Shown: piece after piece, positions 21,801-32,540 of the stretch | Numbering within the stretch: position 1 is the first letter of the stretch | How the letters are laid out: each line of letters opens with the position of its first letter | Origin: Pictodentalium vernedei | Lineage: Eukaryota; Mollusca; Scaphopoda; Dentaliida; Dentaliidae | Assembly: GCA_031216915.1 (NCBI GenBank) | Contig: CM062293.1 | Span: 154,388,285-154,452,284, forward strand | Reading direction: 5' to 3' | Length of the DNA: 64,000 nt | The notes under the pieces: generated by a model | What the model was told of the DNA's origin: nothing | What the model saw: only the letters and a program-made list of their open reading frames with translations | Databases searched by the model: none | Made by a program: the position numbers and the translations under genes

Positions 21801-22525
21801 TAATAATTATAGGCCCATTAGTATTTTGCAACTTTAATCAAAGTGTTAGAAAAACTTTGATGTAATAGACTTATTCAATATTTAGATATTATAGATTTAA
21901 TAACTTCATCAATGCAGATTCAGAAAATAAACACACTGCAACACATCATGTAATTAACTCAGGCAGCCTGCCCTATTGACAGAGAGATGGTCAAATGCTG
22001 AAAATTACAAATCAATTTACTATGAGATTCCGATCGGACTGAACATTGACAGAAACATCAAACAAAGTTTGGAGAAGATTTCTCAAATAAGAACACAAAC
22101 GGTGCCCTTGCTTTGAAGACTGCATGACACAATCAAACTCACACTGAATTTTATTGAATAGGTAACCATTTGGACTCTGATGGTATATTCCATCCCATTC
22201 AACTGGTCAAGTCTATACTTGTTACTTGGGGGAAGACCAATCAATATTTTCAATATGCAGCCTTCAGGCTGCACATTGAAAATCTTGCTTGGTCTACCAC
22301 ACAATTTCACTAAGCAACTACTGGTATCAATTTAGGTTGTATCATGATCCTGGACTGGAAAGGGTCATTTGGCTTCAAAGGGTTAATGCAACTGTTCAGT
22401 AAGAAATTACTGGCAAGTAAGAATGTAACAACAAAACACTGGCTGTATTACTTGATCTTTCTGTGGTTTTTGATACAATAAATCATGTTTTACAAATTCA
22501 ACTGACATGAAACTGAATTTATATG
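21801..22525. other. Unassigned AT-rich DNA
   Basis: No gene is seen. A 43-bp imperfect palindrome at about 22,243-22,285 has 'tgcagcct' facing 'aggctgca' and 'attttcaat' facing 'attgaaaat'. At 22,413-22,480 a short stretch resembles a reverse-transcriptase-like 'LLDLSVVFDTINH' peptide if read in the plus direction, too short to call. Confidence 0.35.
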
Positions 22526-22531
22526 ACTTAA

Positions 22532-22737
22532 CTGGTAGAGTGCTAGAAGCCCATATTTGGGCTTTATTCTGAACTGCAGGTACCTAATGTTAAAGGCTTC
22601 ATATTCTGTGGATATCCTTCATATTATCTTGGAAGTAAAATTACTTCATCTCCACTGATTTGGATTGTTTGAATTGTAACAAGACAAAAATGTGTGAACA
22701 AATCTTGAGGCTGAGAAAAAATTTAGCACTCTACCAG
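22532..22737. mobile_element. TTAA-2 MITE, copy 2
   Basis: TTAA at 22,528-22,531 and 22,738-22,741 flank perfect 14-bp inverted ends, CTGGTAGAGTGCTA. The interior starts 'gaagcccatatttgggcttt', as do 15.8 kb and the half copy at 48,640. Length is 206 bp. Confidence 0.8.
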
Positions 22738-22865
22738 TTAAAGGGCAACAGTAATAACAGTTTGGAAGATTTCTGTAGGCTTTGCACAAAATATGAAATA
22801 AACATGTATGATAACCCAAAATTGAACTTAAGCGTAACCCTCTGTTGGGTTCCATAGGGTCCAAC

Positions 22866-23257
22866 ACACTGGAAATAACCTGCGAATGATCATTTAGGTT
22901 ACATGGGGGAGACATCAACTGAAAAAATTGATAATCCTCCTCTACTTACTCGACTCAACAGTTGTCCATTGTATCCACATATGAATAGAGTAGCATATCT
23001 TTTACATCTTACGAGAATTTCCACCAAAATAAATAGCAAAAAAAATGTGTAATCTCCCCCAAAGTGAGATGAGATGTTAGTTTTTCTACTTATTTGGGTG
23101 AAAAAATTCCATGAAGATGCAAACAGTATGGCTGATGTAATAAAAACAAAGATGGAAAAGAGCATCACAACCATTTTTTTTCCTGTGTTACCATCATGTT
23201 AGAAGTATATACCATAACCTGCTAACTGGTTGTGATATAAGGCCTTTACTTCCAGGC
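22866..23257. mobile_element. MITE-like repeat X, uninterrupted copy
   Basis: Same sequence as the split copy at 7,602-11,398: 'ggaaataacctgcgaa', 'tttaggttacat', 'tccacatatgaatagagtag', 'taacctgctaactgg', 'gtgatataaggcctttactt'. The ends are imperfect inverted repeats. No TSD was resolved. Confidence 0.55.
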
Positions 23258-23259
23258 CT

Positions 23260-24540
23260 CACACAATACTTTTTTATTATTGTATTGAAAAAGATAGTAG
23301 TTAAGAAACATCATTAAATCTCGTATCATTTGCTGATGAAAGTGTACATTTGTAGGGCTTCGCTCCCAAATGCCACAGCAAAGTGAAGAAAAAGATTTCA
23401 ACATATGAAAACCACAAAGGGATGTTGTAATACATGTTGGGCGAGTAGCCTCTTGAAACCCTTATAGCAATATTTGGAATGAATTTTGAATCCCACCATC
23501 AATCCAAGCAATGGTTGTATGTGGGCATCTTCAACCCAGTGCAGAATGTTGCTTACGAATCAAGCATTGGGCCACCATATCAAGTACAGGCATGCCAGGA
23601 TATAAGCAATCTGTCATTTGCAGATGGTGATCCCCAGAGGGTGAATTTGCTGGTACTATCCCATACAGTGGGCTAGAATCCACCAATTTTTCCTCTGGGT
23701 TTCTCTTTCTGTTTAGGCCTGAGAATCTGATTCAGACTGAGGTTCAAAGAGTGTAAATTTAGCACAGCAGAGCATCATCACCAAATTCCCCCTCTGGGGA
23801 CCTCATTCTGCAAAGGATAGTCTGCTTATTTCCAGGTTTGAGTACAGGTATAATCTGCCTCAGACTTTTTCTTCTTGTTGATCCAAGGTAATTTTTCATT
23901 CAGCTTCTTCACAAAACCAGGCCCCTTCTCTCAAGCAAGCAATTAAGGAAGAACTCCAAATTACCACCAACATTTCCTCATGGGATGAACAAACTCAATT
24001 ATCTTTAAAAATGATAAGTGCCATGACCATATGGTCCGAGAAGGTATACATGGCAATTTGGGTGAAGAAGTCACTCTGAGTTGGCAAACTTTGTCTTCCC
24101 ACACATCAAAGGTGAAATGGAAGTTGACATGCAAGTGAGAACAAATTTTTCTTTTTTTTCATCTTGACAAAAAACATGTTCCCAAAATTTTGTATCATAA
24201 AAGCCATTTTGAAAATTTGAATTTTTTGTTGTCTAGATTGTCACTAGATTGTCTATGCCACCATTTTCTATTAAAATACCCACAATTAAGGCCACTGATG
24301 GTGTGCAATGAGTTTGTTACTGGCTCACTATATATGTAAATATGTTGCTTGCCTTGAAATTGATGACAGGTTATTAGGCTCTTCCTTCTGGAAAAGACTA
24401 TTGTTTTTCTACGGATTATTTTTTTTTTTTTGGTGGGGGGGGTTTGTTTTCTTTTTTTTTCACACATTTTGTCTGTACAATTCAGAAGCCATTTTCGAAC
24501 CGATTGTCACACAATTTTGCACATGAATAGAGGGGCACAA
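23260..24540. other. Unassigned DNA, no gene recognised
   Basis: AT-rich sequence with only short open frames. A T/G-rich tract at 24,418-24,465 contains 'ttttttttttttggtggggg'. Dispersed-repeat similarity was not recognised by eye. Confidence 0.4.
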
Positions 24541-26800
24541 AATCTAAAAATGTGCCAAAACAAAATTTTCGATTTAACCCTTATTTTGCCAGAATTGGCA
24601 AAAAAATTGTCAAAATTAGGGTTTATAGGCACTTTCTCGAAAACGTCTTGCAGATTTTTTTAAAACATTCATCATTATTAGACATATCTGTGACACGACC
24701 ATTCATATACAAGAGATATTACGCAAAGCATATGTTAACCTTCCACAGGCTGTGAAACATCGAAATTTTGATGAAGTGGGCTGTTTTCGGGCCCCTAAAT
24801 TTAGCATTCAAACGATACACGAGAGATAAACATAACTTCCTTTATTAGAAGTGGACCATTTTTGTAAGTAATAAGGGTATTCAAAAAACCAAGTGTTAAC
24901 CCATTTTAAACTGGTTAAACTGCAAACCCCTCAAATGCTCAAAAATGCATGTTTTCTGTGCATTTCTCTAAACGAGTCTTGTAGATTTTCAAGAAAAATT
25001 GGCCACACGCAGGCCTTGGTGTGACAATAGAACTTGTATGTACAAAGTACTCCAGTGAGCATTTGTTAACCCTCCATTGACTGCTAAAAGTCAAAATTGT
25101 GATAAAATGAGCTGTTTTTGGACACCAACAGCACCCAATGGGTACGCCACAAAGAAAAGTGCCTTTTTTATCGAGCGCAAAATTTATGTGGAAACATTTT
25201 TGTAAGTAGTAAGGGTATTCAAAAGTCGAAGTCTTAACCCATTTTGGGCAGGCTAAAGAGAGATATCCCTTAAAAGCTTAAAATTCCCATGTTCTGTGGA
25301 TTTCTCTAAAAACATCTTGAAGGTTTTCAAGAAAAATTGACTACTCGCAGGCCTTTGTGTGACATTACAAGTTGCGTGGACAAAATATTCCGGTGCATGT
25401 TTATTTTAGAACAATTATCTACAGGCTGCCTAGCATCATAATTTTGTTGAAATGGGCTGTTTTCAGACACGCACAGCACCCAATGTATACCCGAGAAATA
25501 AACATAATCTCCTTTGTTGGAAGTGGAATTCACCGAGGACCATTTTGGTAAGAAAAAAGGGTATTCAAAAAACTAAGCGTTAATCCCTTTTGTGGTGGTT
25601 AACAGGGATACCCATCAAAAGCTTAAAAAATCCATGTTTTCCCTGGATTACTTTACAAACGTCTTGTAGGGTTTTCAAGAGAAAATGGCCATTGATAGGT
25701 CTTGGTGTCACATTGCCAGTTGCATGGATAGATTATTCCGGTAAGCATTTGCTAACCCTCCATGGGCTGCTAAATGTCAAAATTTTGAAAAAATAGTCTG
25801 TTTTGGGACACCAACAACATCAAATGGGAATGCCACAGAGAAATGTAACTTCTATTACCGGACACAAAACTGATAGGGAAACATTTTTGTAAGTAGTAAG
25901 GGCATTCAAAAATTGAAGTCTTAACCCATTTTTGATTGGTTAAGGAGATATACCCCTTAAAAGCTTAAAATTCCAGTTTTCTGTGGATTTCTCCAAAAAA
26001 AATTTCAAGAAAAATTGACCATTCACAGGTCTTGGAGTGACATTTCAAGTTGCATGGACAAACTATTCCGGTAAGCATTGTTAACCCTCCAGAGGCTGCC
26101 AAACAAAGACATTTTGAGAAAATGGGCTCTTCTTGGGCACCCATAACACCCAATGTGTACCTGCGAGATAAACGTAACCTCCTTCATTGGAAGTGGAATT
26201 CACCGAGGATAATTTTTGTAAGTAATGAAGGTATTCACAAAACCAAGCATTAACCCGTTTAGGGCTGGTTACAGAGCGATACCCCTCAAAAGGTTAAAAA
26301 TTCATGTTATCCGAGGATTTCTCCAAAAACATCTCGTAGATTTTCAAGAAAAATTGGCCATTCTCAGATCTTAGAGTGACATTACAAGTTGCATGTACAA
26401 AATATTCCAGTTAGCATTTGTTAACCCTATACAGGTTCTCAAGCATCAAAATTTTGAGAAAAAAGCTGTGTTTGTGTACCCACAGCACCCAAAGTTAAGA
26501 GGAGATATCAACATAAGTGGAAGTAGAATTCACTGAGAATTATTTTTGGAAGTAATAAGGGTATTCAAAACACAACTCTTAACCCGTTTTGGGCTGGATA
26601 AACAATCATACCCATCAAAAGCTTAAAATTCATGTTCTCCCTGGATTTCTCTGAAAACATCTTGCAGATTTTAAAGAAAAAATGGCCATTCACAGTTCTT
26701 GGTGTGACATTACAAGTTGCATGGAAAAATATTCTTGTTAGCACTTGTTAACCCTCTACAAGCTGGCAGGCATCAATATTTTAGACACATTTGAGATAAA
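24540..26800 (+). repeat. ~335-bp satellite with partly alternating (dimeric) units
   Basis: The marker 'ttaacccattt' or a variant recurs at about 24,897, 25,234, 25,582, 25,921, 26,250 and 26,579, spacing 329-347 bp. Shared motifs are 'agcttaaaattcc', 'ttctctaaaaacatcttg', 'tttcaagaaaaattggcc', 'gtgacattacaagttgcatg' and 'gttaaccctcca'. Unit types alternate: A units have 'agataaacataac..cctt..ggaagtgga', B units have 'ccacaaagaaa' or 'ccacagagaaatg' with a different middle. The order is A-B-A-B-A-A'. Confidence 0.85.
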
Positions 26801-27440
26801 ATGGACCATTTTCAAATAGCCACAGCACTTAGTGGGTATGTGTCAAACAAACATAACTCATTTTGTCGGTCATTAACTTGTCAGGCGACGATATTGATAT
26901 TAACCCTCTCCACCATTAATGATGGTTTTTACCTAAACATTTTTTATCAAACTGAGTCATTTGAGACTACTATACCCACCTTTCTCATAACATCAATAAA
27001 GGAACTTCAGTGAGACAGTTAAAAACAATTCATCAGACACTCTGGGGTCATCAAAAATCATGAAATCTCATCTGGAAAAGCCATGATTCTCCAGAATCAT
27101 AAAGTGTAGTTTCATTAGTTTTCACTTGGCACCCTACATGTAGGTCATTTCATACCATTTTCCCTTTCATACGAACTCATTCCACTCCTAAAAAGGAACA
27201 ATATGCCCCACAGAAAAATGATGGGTTGTGAAACATGAAGATATAAAACAGGTGGTGCTGAAGAGGAGTGGATAATAAAGGATGAAATACATACAGAGAA
27301 GTGGAGATGTGAAGGGAGGGGTATCAAAAGACAAGAAGTTATGGGGAATAATCTATCAACACCTCTTTTTCATGCTCAGTGAATCGGAAATAGAATTATT
27401 TATTTGCAGCATATGGACATGCAGTATAACAATAGAACAG
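26801..27440. other. Unassigned DNA beyond the satellite
   Basis: The satellite decays into AT-rich sequence. Nothing recognisable lies between here and the palindromic MITE at 27,444. Confidence 0.4.
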
Positions 27441-27443
27441 ATA

Positions 27444-27656
27444 CAGTACAGGTCAAAATAAGTTGTAGGATAACCGCAATAAACAATGTATCTTTCTCTT
27501 CCTACACTGATAAGACCAGAATCTGACATCATTTTCTGGAAAGCTCTCACCGAGAGCTTTCCAGAAAATGAGGTCAGATTCTGATCTTATCAGTGCAGGA
27601 GCAGCAGTATACTTAGTTTATTGTGGTTATGCTACAACTTATTTTGACTTGTACTA
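27444..27656. mobile_element. Palindromic MITE, TA-flanked (mariner/pogo-like)
   Basis: Nearly the whole element is one inverted repeat. The ends are CAGTACAGGTCAAAATAAG and TAGTACAAGTCAAAATAAG (reverse complement), and the centre is 'ggaaagctctc' facing 'gagagctttcc'. TA dinucleotides flank it at 27,442-27,443 and 27,657-27,658. The arms diverge slightly towards 27,500 and 27,600. No coding capacity. Confidence 0.7.
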
Positions 27657-27659
27657 TAG

Positions 27660-28159
27660 GGTAACAGATGAAATACACTGTAAGGAAATGCCATAGCCAA
27701 AAGGGCTGTCTTCCTGCCATTCCCTTTTTAGACAGAATTTCTGTCACAGAAATGGTATTCTTCATAGCCAGGCTCTGACATGGTATTGAGAGTTTAGACT
27801 TTGGTGTTGGACAATTACCTCTCTTTGAGAGGTGGAGTAGTGGGTAGTGTACATTTTTGGTTGGGCATCCCACACAAAAGCACAAAATGGTGATATACCT
27901 GAGGAAAAAGTTTTGAAATATGGGCAAAAGGGAATCCTGACATATATAATTTAGTATTATCCGTGATAGAAAAGAATTTCTAAAATGCAGGAAATGATCC
28001 AAGGACACCTGGCTTTTAAAACCATTCCTTAATTTTTGGAATGTGCAATTAATGATGACAGCATATAATGAGAAAATGCTTCCAAGTCAATAAAATTGTA
28101 TGTGCTTTTTTCATCCTACACTGTAATTGTTTACAAGTTAAATGCACATACACAAATTA
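27660..28159. other. Unassigned DNA upstream of HLE-B
   Basis: Only a spurious 131-codon minus-strand frame is present; it lacks recognisable motifs. No repeats recognised. Confidence 0.35.
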
Positions 28160-28329
28160 ACAAGAGGCCCCAGGGCGCTCACCTGACATGGTAGTCTAAA
28201 TATCAAACCAGGGACTTGACTTGAATAAGCTGCATACGCCTCTCCTAAGAAAAGCATATACCAACTAGATGAAGCAGTTGTGCCCACACAATACACAGGA
28301 TTTTCCTTCTATTTTCAGTTCCTGCACTT

Positions 28330-28597
28330 TTACGTCCCAAAATTGAGATAAACGCATAATAAACAGATTTTTTTTTATTTTTGTTCGGAAATTTTCCAAG
28401 TCCCACCCGGCCCCTAAATTTTCAGTGCAAAAAAAAAAAAAAATTTTTTCTTAAAATTGACCGAAACGCATAAAAAAAACAAAAAAAATTTCTGGGTTTT
28501 GGTCAAAAATTTTCTAAGTCCCACCCGGATCCCAATTTTCAGTGAAAAAAAATAATTTTGTCTTAAAATTGACCAAGACGCATAAAAAAACCAAAAA
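28330..28597 (+). repeat. A-rich ~115-bp tandem units, left of the DIRS insertion
   Basis: Units carry 'aagtcccacccgg', 'aattttcagtg', an A run, 'cttaaaattgacc' and 'acgcataaaaaaa'. The last one is cut at 'ccaaaaa' by the DIRS left end, and the same unit resumes on the far side at 35,768. Confidence 0.75.
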
Positions 28598-28625
28598 GTT
28601 AAAAAATTTATAGTAATTTATATAT

Positions 28626-28826
28626 TTTTTATACTTACCAATGACCCAGACTTAGCTGGTGCTAACTCTAAAAAATCTAGGGCCAAACACAAATTTTGCC
28701 CCCCAATCCCCAAAATTTGCATCTAAAACCAAAAGAAATCATGTCCTAAAGGACCTCCATACTTTGCCCCCACTGCGCATGCGCAGTGTCAAGGACGTTC
28801 CAAAATTGGCGCCAATCACCATTCTT
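28626..28826. repeat. DIRS left inverted terminal repeat (3' end of element)
   Basis: Runs from 'ttttatac' through 'accaatgacccagacttagc' to 'gcgccaatcaccattctt'. It contains the short palindrome 'actgcgcatgcgcagt'. It pairs with 35,565-35,765 with only a few mismatches. The outermost 28 bp of the element (28,598-28,625, starting GTTAAAAAATTT) are unique to this side. Confidence 0.9.
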
Positions 28827-28900
28827 ACTGGCAGTGCCTGGTCAGCGCTATGTACTCAGCGGGGAGGTAAGAGTTCCCAACTCCTGGGAGGGCCATCCCT

Positions 28901-28988
28901 GTCTGGGTCATTGGTAAGTATAAAAAATATATAAATTACTATAAATTTTTTAACATTTTTATACTGTACCAATGACCCAGACTTAGCT
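28901..28988. repeat. DIRS internal complementary region (circle-junction copy)
   Basis: 28,901-28,954 is the exact reverse complement of the left terminus 28,598-28,651. 28,955-28,988 is the exact reverse complement of the right terminus 35,734-35,767. The two parts abut with no gap, so the segment encodes the junction expected in a circular intermediate. It lies downstream of the recombinase gene, as in DIRS1 of Dictyostelium. Confidence 0.92.
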
Positions 28989-29586
28989 GAATAGTAAAAA
29001 GGCTGGAGGGCCTAGGACACAGAGGAAAATCCAATAAGCTCAACTATATAAAATAGAGTGAACCCCTCAAGGAGAAAAGGAGTATTAGGCTTTACATGTA
29101 TCTTTCTTATTTTATTATAAATTAGAAAGATACAATACCCTTCATAATTGAGCACAATAACATTCATGTTCTCTATTAACATCGAGTATAACCCATTACA
29201 CTAATTATTTTTAAAGTAAGCCAATAAATAAAGTTAGTCCAGAGAATTGAGACTCTTTATATTCATTAAAAGTGTCCGAGGATTGTATATTAACGCCCGT
29301 TTGACACTTGACATATACAAATGCTTCACACCGAGCTACACTTTAAAAATATGACATGAATGAATTTTAACATTAATATTACACTTTAAAACCATCCCGG
29401 AAACGACTCAGAATTACTGACTCCGGAGGAGGAATTCCCTTGCTTTTCACTATAAAGCAGGTGACCTAAGGGAACACCCTCCCCCCCCCTTCCCCTTGCC
29501 CTGGGTCAAATAGCCCAGAGCGAAGAGGGCAGCAGGACGGAGTCAATGCCGGAACAGAAAGCCTGCATAACTATAGTTGCAACTGT
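28989..29586 (-). other. DIRS 3' untranslated region
   Basis: Noncoding sequence between the recombinase stop (29,587) and the internal complementary region. It includes a C tract at 29,481-29,490. No further ORF is visible. Confidence 0.6.
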
Positions 29587-30585
29587 TTAGTGGACGACAT
29601 TCTGAGCAACAGATAACGGACCTAAACAATGCAGGTCTCCAGAAATGGACTCAATATTTCTGAGATAAAAATTCGTGAATGTGGATGGCTGAGACCAATA
29701 AGCAGCCTTCATTAAATCTGTAATAGCCACACTATTAGCATAAGCCCAAGATGTAGAAAGAGCTCTTACTTCATGAGCCGAAATCTTAAGCACAGACTGC
29801 TGGGAAGAAGATAAACTTTCATAAGCAGTACGGATAGTTAATTGAATCCATCTAGCAATAGAATGGACCGAAATGTCCTTTCTATTAGGCATCAGAGACA
29901 GAAAGAAACGTTTTCGTCCCTTTCTGATAAACTGAGATCTCTGTTTATAAATGCATAAAGCTCTAAAAGGACAGAGTAAAGGCCTACGCCCGTCTGAAGA
30001 CGGAAGAGCCTTAATAACAATAGGTTCCGGATATTCATTAGGAGCCTGATTCTTAGCTAAAAATCCAACATTAGTAGTGAAGGTGATAGTGTTCCCGACA
30101 CTACGATAGTGAGAATCGTCCACCGATAGTGCATGAAGCTCACTGACTCTTCTAGCAGAAGAGAAAGCTAAGAGAAAAGCTGTCTTATACGACAAAAATT
30201 TGAAATCTACTGTCCCAAAAGGCTCAAATGGCTTTTCCTTAAGTTTAAGAAGAACCCAAGCTAAATTCCACTTAGGAATTAACCTAAGAGTTCTGGGTCT
30301 ATTTATCGAGAAGTTTCTAACTAACTTAGATAAAGAGACATTAGATCCAATTTGTAAACTATCGTGATGTGCATAGGTATCAGATAACATAGACCTATAA
30401 CCCTTAATAGTAACAGGCTGCAGTTTGATTTCGTCAAACAAATATACTAGAAAGTTTGCAATGTCTGGTATGGAGGGATCAAAGATATCAACAGAATGAT
30501 CCCTACACCAACGACGAAAAACCTTCCACTTAGCCGCATAATTTAGTGAAGAGGAGGTCCTCCTACAGTTAGAAATCGCGTCCAC
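29587..30585 (-). CDS. DIRS tyrosine recombinase
   Basis: Intact 332-residue frame. It would integrate the circular DNA intermediate by site-specific recombination in the nucleus. The catalytic residues of the lambda-integrase family are visible: the first Arg in FSSARRVSEL (about residue 145), H-x-x-R in SAHEVRALSTSW (H271, R274), a Trp in AAYWSQ (W297, the usual His/Trp position), and the nucleophile Tyr in TNFYLRNI (Y307). The N-terminal 110 residues fit the SAM-like DNA-binding half. It begins about 40 nt inside the end of the polymerase ORF, in another frame. An in-frame stop just upstream (30,589) fixes the start near 30,585. No internal stops, so recombinase function may persist. Confidence 0.9.
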   Translation of the reverse strand: MDAISNCRRTSSSLNYAAKWKVFRRWCRDHSVDIFDPSIPDIANFLVYLFDEIKLQPVTIKGYRSMLSDTYAHHDSLQIGSNVSLSKLVRNFSINRPRTLRLIPKWNLAWVLLKLKEKPFEPFGTVDFKFLSYKTAFLLAFSSARRVSELHALSVDDSHYRSVGNTITFTTNVGFLAKNQAPNEYPEPIVIKALPSSDGRRPLLCPFRALCIYKQRSQFIRKGRKRFFLSLMPNRKDISVHSIARWIQLTIRTAYESLSSSQQSVLKISAHEVRALSTSWAYANSVAITDLMKAAYWSQPSTFTNFYLRNIESISGDLHCLGPLSVAQNVVH

Positions 30586-32324
30586 TGCTCATCCTGTAAA
30601 GTGCTTGCCATGCAAGAAGGACCGCACAACGGAAAAACGTGAAGGTTGAGACCTTGCGGGTTGTGATGAAGTCGACGCGGTTTCCCCTGCGAAAGAAGAT
30701 CCTCCCGTGTAGGAAGCTTTCGCGGTAGGTCCCACAACAGACACCTGAGTAGATTTATCCACGGTCTCTGTGGAGACAGAGATGCTACCAACAGAATCTT
30801 GCACTGAGATTGTTTTATCTTTAGCAATATTTGCTGAATCAACGGCGCTGGAGGATATGCATATCCTATCATTCCGTCCCATGAGATCGATAGAGCGTCT
30901 ACTGCAAATGCTCTTGGATCCGGGCACGGTGACACAAACGTCTGCAACTGATTGTTGAGATGTGTCGCAAATAAGTCTATCATTGGCCGTTCCCACTGGT
31001 AGCAAATCTGATTGAATACTTGTTTGTTGAGAGTCCACTCCGACGGCAACAAGCGACCCTTCCGTGAAAGGGAGTCTGCTAGTACATTCAGACGACCCGG
31101 TATATGACGGACCGAAAGTAGAACCTGATGTTCTAGAGCAAACAGAAGGATTCTCTCCGTTAGATTGAATAACGGAACGGAATGAGTGCCTCCCTGGTTC
31201 CGTATATACGCCACTACTGTCGTATTGTCGAACAGAATTTGGACATGAGCTTTGTGAATAATGTCCATCCAATGACGTAACGCAAGCCAAATTGACATCA
31301 TTTCCTTGATGTTTATGTGCTTAGTTAGGAACTGTGGATCCCAAAGACCCTGGCATCTCGAATCCGTTGGGATCAATGTTGCACCCCAACCTGTTTGACT
31401 GGCATCCGTCATAATCGTAAAACTCGGATCTGGCAACTGCAGCGGAACTCCCTGAGTTAACCACTGAATGTTTGCCCAAGTCTGAATCTCTTGTTTCACT
31501 TGATCTGACAAGAGAACATCTATGTCGAGCGAATGAATCTTCACACTCCAATTCTGAGTTAAGAAAATTTGGAGAGGACGAGTGCGCAACCGCCCCATCG
31601 GAATGAGATCCGCGGCGGCTCCGCACAAACCTATCAGTCTCATAAACTCCCTCGCTGTGACTTTGTCTGCATGAAGACAATAGCGAGCGTAACAACTGAC
31701 TAATTTCGCTCTGGTTAACGGCAGACGAACGAGATTGTTGTGCGTCTCGAAGCTCATTCCCAGATGAGTGAATGACTTGGACGGCACCAGATCCGACTTC
31801 TCCTCGTTTATAACAAAACCGAGACGTCGGAGCAATAGAAGCAGATTCTGCACATCGTTCTGAAGCGTTAACTCGTTGCCGTACCTCTGAAGAATGTCGT
31901 CCAGGTAGGCCGACGTTACCGCAGACGAATGAGCTCGGAAATACATCATTACCGAGTTCATTACCCGAGTGAAAGCCCAGGGTGCTAGGTTCAACCCGAA
32001 GCACATCGCCCGGAATTGATACACAACTCCTAGGACTGCAAAGCGTAGATACTTTCTGAATGTCGGATGTACCATGACATGAAAGTACGCATCCTTGAGA
32101 TCTATGCTTGTAGCATAATCGTTCACCCGAATACTCGCTCTGACTGACCGAATCGTCTCCATATAAAATTTCGGAGCGACGATCAGCTTGTTCATCCAGC
32201 TCAAATCTATGACTGGACGGAACGAGCCATCTGGTTTCGGAACCAGAAACAGATGGCTGTAGAATCCCGGTGTTTCCTGGTCTTCTACGACCTCTACCGC
32301 GTTCTTCATTAAAAGAGACTGCAC
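30543..32324 (-). CDS. DIRS reverse transcriptase / RNase H / MTase-like polyprotein (main part)
   Basis: Open frame of 593 codons. The RT core shows FLVPKPDGSFRPVIDL (about 26-41), SIDLKDAYFHV (73-83), FGLNLAPWAFTR (109-120) and the catalytic YLDD (140-143). RNase H has MTDAS (D307), KEMMS (E341), LFDNTT (D366) and LADSLSR (D417). The C-terminal part, IDLFATHLNNQL through AVDALSISWDG to AYPPAP (449-493), fits the Dam-like methyltransferase region described in DIRS1-group elements; its PPAP is not the canonical NPPY. The N-terminal lead-in (GGRLSSF, DPWVRGVISEG) lies in a different frame upstream (about 32,540-32,320), joined by a one-base shift near 32,325. Confidence 0.9.
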   Translation of the reverse strand: MQSLLMKNAVEVVEDQETPGFYSHLFLVPKPDGSFRPVIDLSWMNKLIVAPKFYMETIRSVRASIRVNDYATSIDLKDAYFHVMVHPTFRKYLRFAVLGVVYQFRAMCFGLNLAPWAFTRVMNSVMMYFRAHSSAVTSAYLDDILQRYGNELTLQNDVQNLLLLLRRLGFVINEEKSDLVPSKSFTHLGMSFETHNNLVRLPLTRAKLVSCYARYCLHADKVTAREFMRLIGLCGAAADLIPMGRLRTRPLQIFLTQNWSVKIHSLDIDVLLSDQVKQEIQTWANIQWLTQGVPLQLPDPSFTIMTDASQTGWGATLIPTDSRCQGLWDPQFLTKHINIKEMMSIWLALRHWMDIIHKAHVQILFDNTTVVAYIRNQGGTHSVPLFNLTERILLFALEHQVLLSVRHIPGRLNVLADSLSRKGRLLPSEWTLNKQVFNQICYQWERPMIDLFATHLNNQLQTFVSPCPDPRAFAVDALSISWDGMIGYAYPPAPLIQQILLKIKQSQCKILLVASLSPQRPWINLLRCLLWDLPRKLPTREDLLSQGKPRRLHHNPQGLNLHVFPLCGPSCMASTLQDEQWTRFLTVGGPPLH

Positions 32325-32540
32325 CTACCTCCGATAAGAGAGCTTCTCTTTTCTGCAGATTTGACGGAAGTTGAGTCCATTTTGGACTTCGAGTTAACGG
32401 AGGCTTTCGTTTGAAGGATATTCTTAGACCTTCCGAAATCACCCCTCTCACCCAAGGGTCGTCCGTAATCGACGCCCACTCTTCTGAAAAACTCGACAAC
32501 CTTCCGCCAACCGGAACGTGATACAGGTTGAAGCCATCAC
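32320..32540 (-). pseudogene. DIRS polymerase N-terminal lead-in, out of frame
   Basis: This segment encodes GGRLSSFSEEWASITDDPW and ISEGLRISF, motifs that normally lie directly before the RT core in DIRS polymerases. It is in the frame that runs on from 32,736 and overlaps the gag 3' end. A single-base difference near 32,325 puts it out of register with the 593-codon frame. This could be a mutation, an assembly error or, less likely, a recoding site; no slippery heptamer is evident. Confidence 0.7.

Noticed and set aside
30589-31290. 233-codon minus-strand frame inside the DIRS polymerase
   Set aside because: It lies wholly within the 593-codon RT/RNase H frame and is a Ser-rich shadow.
31321-32300. 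Continuation of the 471-codon frame past the RT lead-in
   Set aside because: Beyond about 32,320 the frame is a shadow of the RT core. Only its part at 32,540-32,320 carries DIRS motifs.
32300-32340. Programmed frameshift in the DIRS polymerase
   Set aside because: No slippery heptamer or downstream structure was seen; a mutation or sequence error is simpler.
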